Part shown: positions 1 to 8,630 of the stretch, in pieces
How positions within the stretch are numbered: the stretch's first letter is position 1
Layout of the letters: every line of letters starts with the position of its first letter
Source of the DNA: Massilia litorea
Lineage (GTDB): Bacteria; Pseudomonadota; Gammaproteobacteria; Burkholderiales; Burkholderiaceae_D
Direction: 5' to 3'
Assembly: GCF_015101885.1 (NCBI RefSeq)
Contig: NZ_CP062942.1
Location: 62,001-126,000, forward strand
DNA: 64,000 nucleotides
Made by a program: the position numbers and the translations under genes
Notes under the pieces: model-generated
The model's input: the letters and a program-made list of their open reading frames with translations, nothing else
Database searches by the model: none
Told to the model about the DNA's origin: nothing

Positions 1-1
1 G

Positions 2-238
2 CACCATCGACGCGCTCAATGTATTGCCGGCGCAGCGCGTGCGCAGCCCGAACCGACGCTCGAGCGTCTGCACTGGTTACCGGATTTCGGTCTTAGCCTG
101 CTGATCCCGGTCAATCTCCCGGCTTACCGCCTGTGGGCGCTGCATGACAGCAGTAACGGAGCGCCGCTCGAGATGCGAGTCGTCGTCGGCTCCGCACTTA
201 AGACCAAAACCTCGCTGTTTGTTGGCCAGATGCGCTAG
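2..238 (+). pseudogene. C-terminal fragment of an unrecognised protein
   Basis: An open frame enters the window at its left edge and ends at TAG 236-238. The last 65 or so codons have protein-like composition (for example LHWLPDFGLSLLIPVNLPAY, ending SLFVGQMR). I do not recognise the family. The start lies outside the window, so it could be the end of an intact gene or a remnant; mobile-element debris begins right after it. Confidence 0.35.
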
Positions 239-407
239 GTCGAATTCAATCTGTACTAGACATCCCGCCTAGCATTCTCGACAAGGAAATCATGCCCAAA
301 CTCAAGCGCAACCTTGGGTACATGACGCAAAATCAGATGGAAATGGTGCGGCCAGTCGCTAGCACTGCCGATCTCCGCGTAGGCCGGGCACGTGTGCCGG
401 CGCCTAA

Positions 408-590
408 GAGCGCCTAACAAAATCGTTCGACATACCGCCAACAGATGAGCGAGCAGGCAAGCGAAAGAAACGCCTGGTGCACGTCTGCTCGCCACTCATG
501 CTGGATGCGCAATCTGCGGAAGCGATGTAGCCAACCCAAGGTCCGCTCGACGACCCAACGCCACCGCCCAAGCCTTTCGCGCAACTCCAC
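408..590 (-). pseudogene. IS5-family transposase, C-terminal remnant with terminal repeat
   Basis: On the minus strand the frame reads WVVERTLGWLHRFRRLRIQ and ends RYVERFC-stop at 414-416. This is the conserved C-terminal end of IS5-family DDE transposases, around the catalytic Glu. Upstream the frame meets a stop within a few codons and the rest of the transposase is absent, so only the tail survives. The stop codon lies inside the terminal inverted repeat GAGCGCCTAACAAAA (408-422), which is flanked by TAA. The same terminus bounds the element at 6846-6946. Confidence 0.7.
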
Positions 591-662
591 ACCTTAGCGC
601 GCGATACGAGCTGCGATGCCCCGACTGCGCAACTAAGCCCGATGGGCTATCGAAGCGTACGC

Positions 663-1308
663 TCAATTGGCATGCAGCTTACCTGGACGTTTGCGAGCAC
701 GGCCTGCCAGCCCTTTAACTGCCGGGATTGACTCTACCAGCGGGATGAGGAAACGCGAATCGTGTACCTGCGCGCCCGAGATCCTGAGCTGTTTTGTTTG
801 GGCGTGAGCCCAAACGAAGCAGCCATCTGCCTGCCATTGGCGAACTGGCTGGCGTCGCCAACTGTTGCCAGCAAAGCCGTTGCGGTCACCGGTCCGATAC
901 CGCGTAGCTGCTGCAGGCGCACCGCCAGCCGGATCGGTTCGCGCAATTTGCTCGATATCCCGGTCGAGCTCTTCAACACGCTCGTCCACCACAAGCAGGT
1001 CTTGCCACAGTCCGCGTAACAGCCGGCGAAAGCGCTCGCTCAAGCCATTCGCCCGATCCTCAAGCCAACGAGGGATTGCCGCTCTCAGATATAGGAGTTC
1101 TCTTGGCGCCGACATGCCATATTCCGAAGTCAAGCCTCGAATCTAATTGGCTCTTGACTTGCACTGATCGACGAGGCTCGCCCGGACACGGTGAACGGCC
1201 TGAACGTCTTGCTGCTCGACTGTCTTTGCCGCGACAAACCACATGTTTGGCCTGCTCATTGCTTCACGAATGGCTTCGGCATCATTAGCGTCATTCTGGC
1301 GCCGATGT
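663..1308 (-). pseudogene. IS110-family transposase remnant, multiply disrupted
   Basis: Read on the minus strand from about 1308, the sequence gives NDANDAEAIREAMSRPN and VEQQDVQAVHRVRASL, typical of the RuvC-like N-terminal domain of IS110 transposases. Next come an in-frame stop and TSEYGMSAPRELLYLRAAIP, then in another frame LRGIGPVTATALLATVGDAS and NGRQMAASFGLTPKQNSSG, the C-terminal Transposase_20 domain. The first part of the gene is missing, there is at least one nonsense codon and one frameshift, and the C-terminal end is cut off. It is a dead copy. Confidence 0.8.
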
Positions 1309-1313
1309 CGAAA

Positions 1314-1330
1314 GGTGAGCCTCTACGGGG
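1314..1330 (-). repeat. Stray iteron, reverse orientation
   Basis: GGTGAG-N6-CGGGG is the reverse complement of the iteron core CCCCG-N6-CTCACC found many times at 58-60 kb. The flank CGAAAGGTGAG also matches the reverse copies at 63013 and 63168. It lies at the broken edge of the IS110 remnant, about 55 kb from the main array. Confidence 0.6.
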
Positions 1331-1419
1331 ACAGAGGAATCTGCTGGCGAAAAGTAGGGTTGCTCATCAATTGTCTTGGCTCGTCATGGCCTAGCGTTTT
1401 TAGCGCGCACTGCTAGCCG

Positions 1420-1449
1420 CCATTTGGTGTATGATTAACTACCAAATGG
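1420..1449. promoter_or_regulatory. Inverted-repeat operator of the Xre-RES module
   Basis: CCATTTGGT (1420-1428) and ACCAAATGG (1441-1449) form a perfect 9-bp inverted repeat with a 12-bp spacer. The right arm runs into the ribosome-binding site (GGAGG, 1448-1452) of the antitoxin gene that starts at 1457. The position suits autorepression by the Xre-like antitoxin; the binding itself is inferred. Confidence 0.6.
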
Positions 1450-1456
1450 AGGCATT

Positions 1457-1924
1457 ATGGACAACGCAGATCACCAAGGCAAAAAAGAGGGAAAGCGGGC
1501 AGCCTCAGCAGCGATGCAAAATCTTTTTGCGGTCTTACGCCGTGATCTGAAGGATGGTCGGGATCCGATTGAAGTGATTCGTACAGGTCTAACCGCCGAC
1601 CTGTTGACGGCAGCTGGAGACTATTTTGAAGTCCCAGCGTCCCGGATACGTGCCATTACGCACGTCCCTGACACCACCGCACATCGGCTGATCAAGCGCC
1701 ATGCGCTCTTGGATCCTGCAGCGTCAGAGCGCCTGTGGCGTCTCGCTGACGTTGCTGCAATGGCGGAAGATGTGTTTGAGGACGAGGCTATGGCAAAACA
1801 ATGGCTGCGATCCCCCAACCAGACCTTCTTAGGTACTGCACCGATTGACTACTTGGATACAGAACCTGGTGCGAAGGCAGTTCGGCAGGTCTTGAACGCG
1901 ATCGCCACAGGTGGCGCCTTATGA
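1457..1924 (+). CDS. Xre/MbcA/ParS-type antitoxin (DUF2384)
   Basis: This 155-aa protein has a Xre-like helical N-terminal half (about 20-100) and a C-terminal DUF2384-type half (WLRSPNQTFLGTAPIDYL, about 115-150), as in antitoxins paired with RES toxins. These antitoxins neutralise the toxin by covering its active site and repress their own promoter. ATG 1457 follows GGAGG by four bases. The gene overlaps the toxin gene by ATGA (1921-1924), so the two are probably co-translated. A perfect inverted repeat sits just upstream. Confidence 0.85.
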   Translation: MDNADHQGKKEGKRAASAAMQNLFAVLRRDLKDGRDPIEVIRTGLTADLLTAAGDYFEVPASRIRAITHVPDTTAHRLIKRHALLDPAASERLWRLADVAAMAEDVFEDEAMAKQWLRSPNQTFLGTAPIDYLDTEPGAKAVRQVLNAIATGGAL

Positions 1925-2379
1925 GGCTGTGGCGCATTGCTCACCGAAAGTATGCGCTTGATCGTTTGTGTGCCGGGGCAGCTCTATATGGAGGGCGTTG
2001 GAATCCTGTCGGCATGCCAGCACTGTACTGCGGCGCGTCGATCGCTATCTGCGCGCTAGAGAAGTTTGTGCACGTGGGACAGGCTGCGCTTCCGCCCTTG
2101 GTATTGGTCTCGGTCGACATTCCGGATAATTGCGACATTCTCACGCCTGGCATACACGACCTTCCGACAGGCTGGGATGAACTACCGACCTCTGCAAGCG
2201 CGCAGGGCCTTGGGCGAGCATGGCTCGAGCGAGGGGAAGCATTAGCTATGCGTGTTCCTTCAGTCGTTCTCCCTGAAGAAAGCAACGTTATCGTCAATCC
2301 CTTGCATCCGAATTACGCCCAGGTGAAGCTGACAGTGGTACGCCCCTTCACCTTCGATCAACGCATGTACAAGCAGTGA
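1921..2379 (+). CDS. RES-domain toxin
   Basis: A 152-aa RES-domain protein. Members of this family degrade NAD+ (Xre-RES type) or ADP-ribosylate targets. The conserved Arg of LWRIAH (about residue 4), the GGRWNPVGMPALYC segment (about 24-37), the Glu of ALEKFVHVG and a Ser near IVNPLHP fit the family. Length is normal for the family. It overlaps the antitoxin gene by 4 bp. The pair probably acts as an addiction module for this replicon or as an abortive-infection device. Confidence 0.85.
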   Translation: MRLWRIAHRKYALDRLCAGAALYGGRWNPVGMPALYCGASIAICALEKFVHVGQAALPPLVLVSVDIPDNCDILTPGIHDLPTGWDELPTSASAQGLGRAWLERGEALAMRVPSVVLPEESNVIVNPLHPNYAQVKLTVVRPFTFDQRMYKQ

Positions 2380-2503
2380 GAGCTGCATAGCAATTTGAGG
2401 CAATCTTACGTCTTTGAAACCTCTCCTTATGAAACTCGACATTACATTATGAAATGTCGAGTTTTCTTTCATCCGCTGAGCATCTGCAAGATTTGGTCTG
2501 CAG

Positions 2504-3841
2504 CTATAGCTTAGCGCACTGCGCGCGCATCCCTGCAAAGATTGCCTCGGCCATCTTGTGGGGAAACTCATCGGGAATTTGCCGCGAAACCTCGTCGATC
2601 ACCTTCTTTGTGCCGGAAACTATCTCATCAATGATCGACAGCGCCACGTTGTCGCCGAGACCGACGATCGCTGCATGATGGACCCAATGCTTTGTTTGCA
2701 CCTCCATGAGCTTATAGTGGTAGTGAGTGCCTCTGACGGCCATCGCTAGCTTGACCTTGAACGGTGAAAACTGGTTGGGACCGCTGCCCAATACTGGATG
2801 GGCCGACAGGACGTCGTATGCTGGTGTCAGCTTAAATCGCGCGCCCGGCAGAAGAAATACGCTGTAATTTTTCGCGTGCCCATCGATTGCAGCCAACAGC
2901 CAGAAGATGATCTGGGTCTTGAAGAAGTTGAAGCGATCGACGTCGGCTGCAGTCGAGCCTCCTAAAGTCTTCATGATTTGGGTAATGCCAGGGCCGCCCT
3001 CGTTTTGGTATTTTTTGAGCGGAGAGATTCCCCCGACCTGACAGAAGTCCTCCTGAGGCAACCTGACGATCCAACTGCCATCGCTAGCGAACCTGCGGTC
3101 AAAGCGTTCAACGATCAGCGCCTTTTGGTCCTCGAAAATCCCGATGTCTGTTTTGGCGACCGGTAGCCCGAACGCCGCGAGAATTTTCGAGCAAAGCTAC
3201 TCGTTCTCGACCGACGTATGAAAGTCAGCTTTGGCGTTACCCACGAGGCCAAGCGGCAACTTGAGGATGTGCGTCGTCGGCGTCGATCCCAGTGGCTTAT
3301 GCCAGGCGTTGGCGTGCCAGAGCAGCGCCGTCTTTTCTTGGGCGCCGGCGATTGATATGCGCAGCTCGTCCTCATCAGCATCGCTGCCGATCTGCGTGGT
3401 CGACACTGTCTTCCTCAAGATGTTAGCCACGCCGGCTTGATCCAGTTGCTCGCCCTGGATGCGAAACAGGTCGTGAGGCGTCTCGTTTTCCGGCAGGAGC
3501 TGAACAGCGCCAACGCAATCGCGACCGATCGCCGCCAACAGATTGTGCGGAGCAGTGCCATTGGTCTTAAAACGTGTGGCAAGGCGCTTGCGAATCTGGT
3601 CACTGTCGGGCAAGAGGTTGTCGAAATAGTTCTCGACAATCGCCCCTTCCATTTTTCCTTTATAGGGTCCGCTCGCTGGCCGCAGCGGCAATGACAATGA
3701 TAGAGGACGAGCTTGCTCGTCCATCAGCCATTCGGAGAAATACGTCAGCGAATGACCCGCCCCGGACGTCTGCCATGTGCCCACTGGCGTCCCGTTGAGC
3801 CAAATGACGAGCGATTGCTTATGCGAATGGCGTCCCATCAC
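2504..3841 (-). pseudogene. hipA: HipA-family kinase toxin interrupted by an in-frame amber codon
   Basis: One reading frame runs from ATG 3841 to 2504 (445 codons) and is broken only by TAG at 3197-3199 (codon 215). The first part has the N-terminal HipA domain and SIAGAQEKTALL (about 163-174), the loop that carries the autophosphorylated Ser in HipA. The second part has AIDGHAKNYSVF and PAYDVLSAHP, the catalytic and metal-binding Asp motifs of HipA_C. HipA homologues usually have a Trp-like residue at the stop, so TGG to TAG is the likely change. The truncated product lacks the catalytic residues. It overlaps hipB by ATGA. Confidence 0.85.
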
Positions 3842-4230
3842 CAGTTCTCTTTGTTCCCCGAGGGGGGCGTCACCTTTGCTGGTGCGGCTCCCATGGCTTT
3901 GGTTTTTGTCGAATGGCGTCGACCGACTGTTTTCGCGACCGGCATGGCGCCGTTCTGTGTTTTGGCGAGTACGGTACTGGACGTGCGTGCGTTGGGCATT
4001 GCCTTGGCAGGCGAGCCTACCACTTGCAACGCCATGCCAGCGCCAATAGCTTGCAGGATCGCCAGGAACCGTCCCACGCTCGTGGCCGAAGGGTCGGCCT
4101 CGATCCGCGCGTAGGCCTGCTGGGTGGTTCCAATGCGCGCGGCGACTTCGGCTTGCGTCAATCCCGCTTGCTTTCGCAATCCACGCAATACGGGCGGAAG
4201 TTGCGTAGAAGTGTTTATAGGAAAGTCCAT
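3838..4230 (-). CDS. hipB: HipB-type antitoxin / XRE repressor
   Basis: A 130-aa protein with an N-terminal HTH_3 domain (LRKQAGLTQAEVAARIGTTQ at about 19-38). This is followed by a region seen in HipB (FLAILQAIGAGMALQV) and an unusually long Ala/Thr/Lys-rich tail of about 55 residues. HipB binds HipA and represses the operon. It overlaps hipA by 4 bp and has a palindrome upstream. It stays intact although its toxin partner carries a stop codon. Confidence 0.85.
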   Translation of the reverse strand: MDFPINTSTQLPPVLRGLRKQAGLTQAEVAARIGTTQQAYARIEADPSATSVGRFLAILQAIGAGMALQVVGSPAKAMPNARTSSTVLAKTQNGAMPVAKTVGRRHSTKTKAMGAAPAKVTPPSGNKENW

Positions 4231-4252
4231 GGCGCTAGAACATCATAAATGG

Positions 4253-4269
4253 TGTAAATTAAATTTACA
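4253..4269. promoter_or_regulatory. Palindromic operator upstream of hipB
   Basis: TGTAAATTAAATTTACA is a perfect 17-bp palindrome centred on A4261, 23 bp upstream of the hipB start codon. A related half-site (GATGTAAAT) follows near 4309. It probably binds the HipB repressor. The rest of 4270-4602 shows no gene or clear signal. Confidence 0.5.
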
Positions 4270-4602
4270 TCATTAAAGATGTTTTAACAAGCAGATACGT
4301 CGAATATGATGTAAATAGGTTTTACGTTGTATGCGGTGTAATCGCCAAGCCAATTGGCAAGGGCGGTCAGCGCGATGGGGATGAGGCCAAGCGTCCGATG
4401 AAAGAAATGTGTAACTACTGCTGAAGCAAATGTGTGTTTAGCCGATGCAGCTAAAGTAAATGTGTGACCATTTCATCTGGCACGTCTTCACCGTTCTCTT
4501 GCTACATGCTGGAGCCAGTGCTGGGGACGTCAACGATATTTAACGAAACGTTCAATGAGCTGCCGGTGTACGGCTCGTGCGACAGTTCCGCAGCCGAGCC
4601 AG

Positions 4603-6348
4603 TCAGTGTCGAAAGTCGACAAGCGCACGGACCTGATCGAAATGGGGCTCAGCTACCAGGCCGGCCATCAAACGTAAAGAATTGGTTTCCTTGTTCGCTG
4701 CAGCTTCGGCTTCCCACTCAGCGATCAATCGCACTGCGATACGCGGTTTCTCGGCGAAGTGTGCGCGTGGTGGCCACACTGCATGCTCGTCCCAATGCCG
4801 CTCTACGTATCCGAAAGTAAGCGCTAGCTCGAACGTTGAGAAAGCAATGTCGAACGCTTCGTCATCCAGGAGTTCGCTGCTCGTATGAGGACGAAGAACG
4901 TCGGCGATCAGTTCATTGCCGGGCCACCCATAGTGGCTACACCCAGGAACGAGTTTGAAATAGTAATCGCCGTCTGTGACAGCCAATTCGATATTGAGTC
5001 CATCCCCCAGTGCCGTGCGACCGAATCCGTACCTATTTCCGTGCCTAGTATCGATTTCAGTGGAAAGCAGCTTGCCGAGCAAAGCGTGTTGCTTTCCAAC
5101 GATGGCACCCACACCGAATGCGTACAAAATAAGCACCGCGGGGAATGCTTGTAGTTCTACCAACTGCGGGTAGCCGCCGCGAGCATCGCGGGGCCGCTGT
5201 GAAAAAGCGACGATCGCGTTGAACCATTGCAAGGCCTGCTCTTCACTTGCCCACATACCGGCCGTGTAGGCCATCGGGATGAGCGTGTCCAACAGTGACA
5301 CGAAGCGAAGTGTTTGTTTTACGAAATCATTCTCAAGATTGGCATTGCGGTCAGTCCGAAAATCTGCAGAGCTCATTGCGGCTGCTGCATGGGCCAACTC
5401 CTTCGCCACCAAGTCGTGTAGATGGATGCGGTGCTTAGGCTCCGGCATGTATTCCTTCATGAGCGCAACTGCAAGTTGCGCGGAGACCGGATGCGGTTTG
5501 CGCAGGTCTTCGATCGTCTCAACCTTCTGGGCCACCTCATCAAAAAAGCTATCAGCACCTGCGATTTGAATGATGCGGCCTGACCGGCGCTGTACCAGCG
5601 ATTGGGCTGCGGCGCCTGGCGAAGAAAGCGTCGAGAAATACATCGGGTAGCGGCGCGACGGTGCGCGCTCAATGGCAGCCTTCAATGCCACGTCCCACTC
5701 GGCCGACCAGCCACATACGATGAGGCCATATTCGTCGAGCACACGATCTAAGAGCTCATCCATCTCAGGCTCGTAGTGCGCAAGTTCGCTACTCGTGTTT
5801 CGAATCCTGATGTCCAAATAGTCACCATGCAGCTTGATAATGGTTGGCCCCGCGTGGGTCAACGGTTGAGCGCCGGCGACATGCTCGGCTGCAGAGAGTA
5901 CGGTCGGGTGAACGCCCAGATCAGCTAGGGCAAGCTCAAGTAGCCGATCAAAATTCGTGGTCAGCACGACCTGCACGTAGCCCTGCTCCATGAGCTTGGC
6001 GATGGCTCGGTGCGCCAGCGTCGGAAGTTTCTCTTTGCGTGCCCGCTTGGCGTCGGAGGGCTCGATATATTGACGAATGATCGTCTGGCGTAGCGATGGT
6101 GTCGAGCCCAGGAGATCGAGCATGTCCGAGTAATCGGGCGCTTTTCCAAATGTGCGCAGATACCAAACCTCAGGCTGATCTCCGCAGTCTTTACGCTGCA
6201 GCGCTGCAATCTTTCTGACGAGGTCGAGCGTGATCGCCCATCCGGTGGGGATTTTCGAGGTAAAGGACACCCCTGAACCAAGCAGCAAGGCGAACACGCC
6301 TTTTGAGGACTGTATCTCAAAAGCGATAGCACTGACCGGATCCAGCAT
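4603..6348 (-). CDS. SIR2-domain protein, candidate NADase defence effector
   Basis: A 581-aa protein with an N-terminal SIR2-like Rossmann domain. LLLGSGVS (21-28) is the NAD-binding loop, TTNFDRLLE (130-138) the TNxD motif, KLHGD (172-176) carries the expected catalytic His, and CGWS (212-215) is a further NAD-site loop. The remaining 350 residues match no domain I can name and may sense the trigger or oligomerise. SIR2 proteins of this architecture in several anti-phage systems deplete NAD+ on infection. ATG 6348 follows a strong GAGGAGG site. It stands alone beside two toxin-antitoxin loci, and no partner gene is visible. Confidence 0.75.
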   Translation of the reverse strand: MLDPVSAIAFEIQSSKGVFALLLGSGVSFTSKIPTGWAITLDLVRKIAALQRKDCGDQPEVWYLRTFGKAPDYSDMLDLLGSTPSLRQTIIRQYIEPSDAKRARKEKLPTLAHRAIAKLMEQGYVQVVLTTNFDRLLELALADLGVHPTVLSAAEHVAGAQPLTHAGPTIIKLHGDYLDIRIRNTSSELAHYEPEMDELLDRVLDEYGLIVCGWSAEWDVALKAAIERAPSRRYPMYFSTLSSPGAAAQSLVQRRSGRIIQIAGADSFFDEVAQKVETIEDLRKPHPVSAQLAVALMKEYMPEPKHRIHLHDLVAKELAHAAAAMSSADFRTDRNANLENDFVKQTLRFVSLLDTLIPMAYTAGMWASEEQALQWFNAIVAFSQRPRDARGGYPQLVELQAFPAVLILYAFGVGAIVGKQHALLGKLLSTEIDTRHGNRYGFGRTALGDGLNIELAVTDGDYYFKLVPGCSHYGWPGNELIADVLRPHTSSELLDDEAFDIAFSTFELALTFGYVERHWDEHAVWPPRAHFAEKPRIAVRLIAEWEAEAAANKETNSLRLMAGLVAEPHFDQVRALVDFRH

Positions 6349-6845
6349 GGTCGCCTCCTCGTGATAGAGGAATGTTCATTATAAATCGCCGACACCGAAG
6401 CGCCAGGCTTGGACACGTCGCGCTCAGCGAAGTAACGGTGCCGAGCTCTGGACGTCTCGTAAGGGTGGCCGCGCCAGCGAACTGAGCGCAGGACACTGCG
6501 CCCACCGCGTGATCGGCGCATCCACTGCACGTGCTGGTCTCGTCCATAGCGGGCCGAATGCCAAGCTGGCCGTGGTATTTCCTCGCGTGGGCGGCAGCAC
6601 CCTGCAGCTGCGCGCGGCGCCATCGCGCACCCCGGATGCATTGCCACCTTGCGTCTCCAGCTGCATTCGCAGCCGCCATGGACGCCGAACACGACGACCG
6701 TCATCGACACCGGGCGCATTGACCGGGTGCAAGACGGTGGCACTGGACTGCGAAGAACGCCATGAATGCGTGGCCCGGTGCGGCGATGGCGCCGCGTGGA
6801 ACAGTGCAGCCGCTCTTTGAAATAATTCGACTTAATAGCGGCTAA
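6349..6845. other. Gene-poor interval
   Basis: No frame in this stretch has recognisable protein similarity or a convincing ribosome-binding site. I see no gene here. The next 101 bp are a MITE-like element, and 6947-7282 up to dadA is likewise empty by eye. Confidence 0.4.
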
Positions 6846-6946
6846 GAGCGCCTAACAAAACCGTCAGGGCAAGGCGCAGCGCCGAAGACAGTACGAGTGT
6901 ACGGCGAGGCGCTGCAACGCCGTCATGGCGGTTTTGTTAGGCGCTC
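6846..6946. mobile_element. MITE-like palindromic element of IS5 type
   Basis: The 101-bp element has perfect 18-bp terminal inverted repeats, GAGCGCCTAACAAAACCG at 6846-6863 and its complement at 6929-6946. Both sides are flanked by TAA (6843-6845 and 6947-6949), a likely 3-bp target duplication. The interior is also self-complementary (GGCGCAGCGCC against GGCGCTGC), so the transcript would fold into one long hairpin. The terminus equals that of the IS5-family remnant at 408-422, so this is probably a non-autonomous derivative of that IS. Confidence 0.75.
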
Positions 6947-7282
6947 TAAGTCGAAAGTCCCCCGCAACTCCAGATCTGTTGGCATGGTAGAGCTGTAATG
7001 CCAGCTGGGTCTTCCATAGCCGGGCCTGGATGCGAAGCACGCCGAACGGGGCCTCGATGCGCGGCACGCAGATCGCCAGGCCGTCAGACAGGCAACGCAC
7101 CATCACCCCTCATCCATAATTTGCACCAGAACCCAGCATCTGACGTTATAGGAATCCTGCCATGTTCATTTTAGGTATTACGGGATATGGGAGCATGTAA
7201 CAAAGGCTGGAGTCATCGAAGCCTTCGGCATTGCTGTGAACGAAGATGTCCCGAGATTTCTAGCTGCTTCGTCCTGCAATAC

Positions 7283-8584
7283 TCAACGCACCCAAGCGCG
7301 CGCCAGGGCCGGCGCGGGTGCCGGGCTAGACGTCCCCGCATAGCGAAACACCGCCAGGTCGTCCGCCGGAATGGCTGGCGCCTTGCCGCCCACCAAGGAG
7401 GCGATCACGCTGGCTGAGCCGCAGGCCATGGTCCAGCCGAGCGTGCCGTGGCCGGTGTTCAGGAACAAATTGCGCAGCGGCGTCGCGCCGATGACCGGGG
7501 TGCTGTCGGGCGTCATCGGGCGCAGGCCGGTCCAGAAACTGGCGCGTGCGAGGTCGCCCGCGCCCGGGAACAGGTCGTCGACTACCATTTCCAGCGTCTG
7601 GCGGCGCGCCGGATTCAGCTTCCTGGCATGGCCGGCGATCTCGGCCATGCCGCCGACGCGAATGCGGTCCTCGAAGCGGGTGACGGCGATCTTGTAGGTC
7701 TCGTCGAGAATCGTCGAGACGGGCGCCCGGGCGGCGTCGACGATGGGCACCGTGATCGAATAGCCCTTCAGTGGATAGACCGGCAGCGGGAACCAGGTCG
7801 TCAGCAGCGCACGCGAGTAGCTGCCCAGCGCCAGCACGTAGCGGTCCCCCATGAATACGCCCTTGTCCGTTTCCACGCCGTCGACTTCGCCATCACTGAC
7901 CGAGAGGCGCCGGATTGCCGTATCGAACTGGAATTTCACACCCAGCACGCGCGCCATCTGCGCCAGGCGGGTCGTGAACAGCTGGCAGTCGCCCGTTTCG
8001 TCGTTTGGCAGGCGCAGGCCGCCGACCAGTTTTTCGCGCACCTGCGCCAGGGCCGGCTCGCTGGCGGCAAGCTGTCCGGCGCCCAGGAGTTCGAAGGGCA
8101 CCCCTGCTTGCCTGAGGACCTCGATGTCCTTGGCGGCGCTGTCGAACTGCTGTTGGGTGCGGAACAATTGCAGGGTGCCGCGCTGGCGGTCCTCGTAGCG
8201 CATGCCGGTATCGGCGCGCAACTGGCGCAGGCAATCGCGGCTGTATTCGGCCAGGCGCACCATGCGCTCCTTGTTGACGGCGTAGCGCTCGGGCGAGCAG
8301 TTGCGCACCATCTCCCACATCCAGGCCAGCTGGAACAGCGAGCCGTCCGGGCGGATGGCCAGCGGCGAGTGGCGCTGGAACAGCCACTTGAAGGCTTTCA
8401 GCGGGATGCCGGGGGCCGCCCAGGGCGAGGCATAACCCGGCGAAATCTGCCCTGCGTTCGCGAAACTGGTCTCCAGGGCCGGACCGGGCTGGCGGTCGAT
8501 GATCGTCACCTCGTGGCCGGCCCGCGCCAGGTAATAAGCGGTGCTCACTCCGATCACGCCGCTGCCCAATACGATAACGCGCAT
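7283..8584 (-). CDS. dadA: D-amino acid dehydrogenase small subunit
   Basis: A 433-aa FAD-dependent dehydrogenase of the DAO family. It has the N-terminal dinucleotide motif [16 protein letters not shown] (residues 5-20), the DadA-typical [20 protein letters not shown] and the C-terminal [17 protein letters not shown]. The family oxidises D-amino acids to 2-oxo acids and passes electrons to the membrane quinone pool. ATG 8584 follows AGGAAAATCT. It is the third gene of a minus-strand set with a PepSY-reductase and a peptide-type binding protein, which suggests import and oxidation of D-amino acids or opine-like compounds. Confidence 0.9.
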   Translation of the reverse strand: MRVIVLGSGVIGVSTAYYLARAGHEVTIIDRQPGPALETSFANAGQISPGYASPWAAPGIPLKAFKWLFQRHSPLAIRPDGSLFQLAWMWEMVRNCSPERYAVNKERMVRLAEYSRDCLRQLRADTGMRYEDRQRGTLQLFRTQQQFDSAAKDIEVLRQAGVPFELLGAGQLAASEPALAQVREKLVGGLRLPNDETGDCQLFTTRLAQMARVLGVKFQFDTAIRRLSVSDGEVDGVETDKGVFMGDRYVLALGSYSRALLTTWFPLPVYPLKGYSITVPIVDAARAPVSTILDETYKIAVTRFEDRIRVGGMAEIAGHARKLNPARRQTLEMVVDDLFPGAGDLARASFWTGLRPMTPDSTPVIGATPLRNLFLNTGHGTLGWTMACGSASVIASLVGGKAPAIPADDLAVFRYAGTSSPAPAPALARAWVR

Positions 8585-8630
8585 AGATTTTCCTGAAACG
8601 ATTGAATGTTGAATGGAAGGCCGGGGCGGA

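Noticed and set aside
7448..8596. Long plus-strand open frame (382 codons) across dadA
   Set aside because: It is antisense to dadA, with Arg/Gly/Ala-rich composition typical of the complement of GC-rich genes; the dadA motifs are unambiguous.
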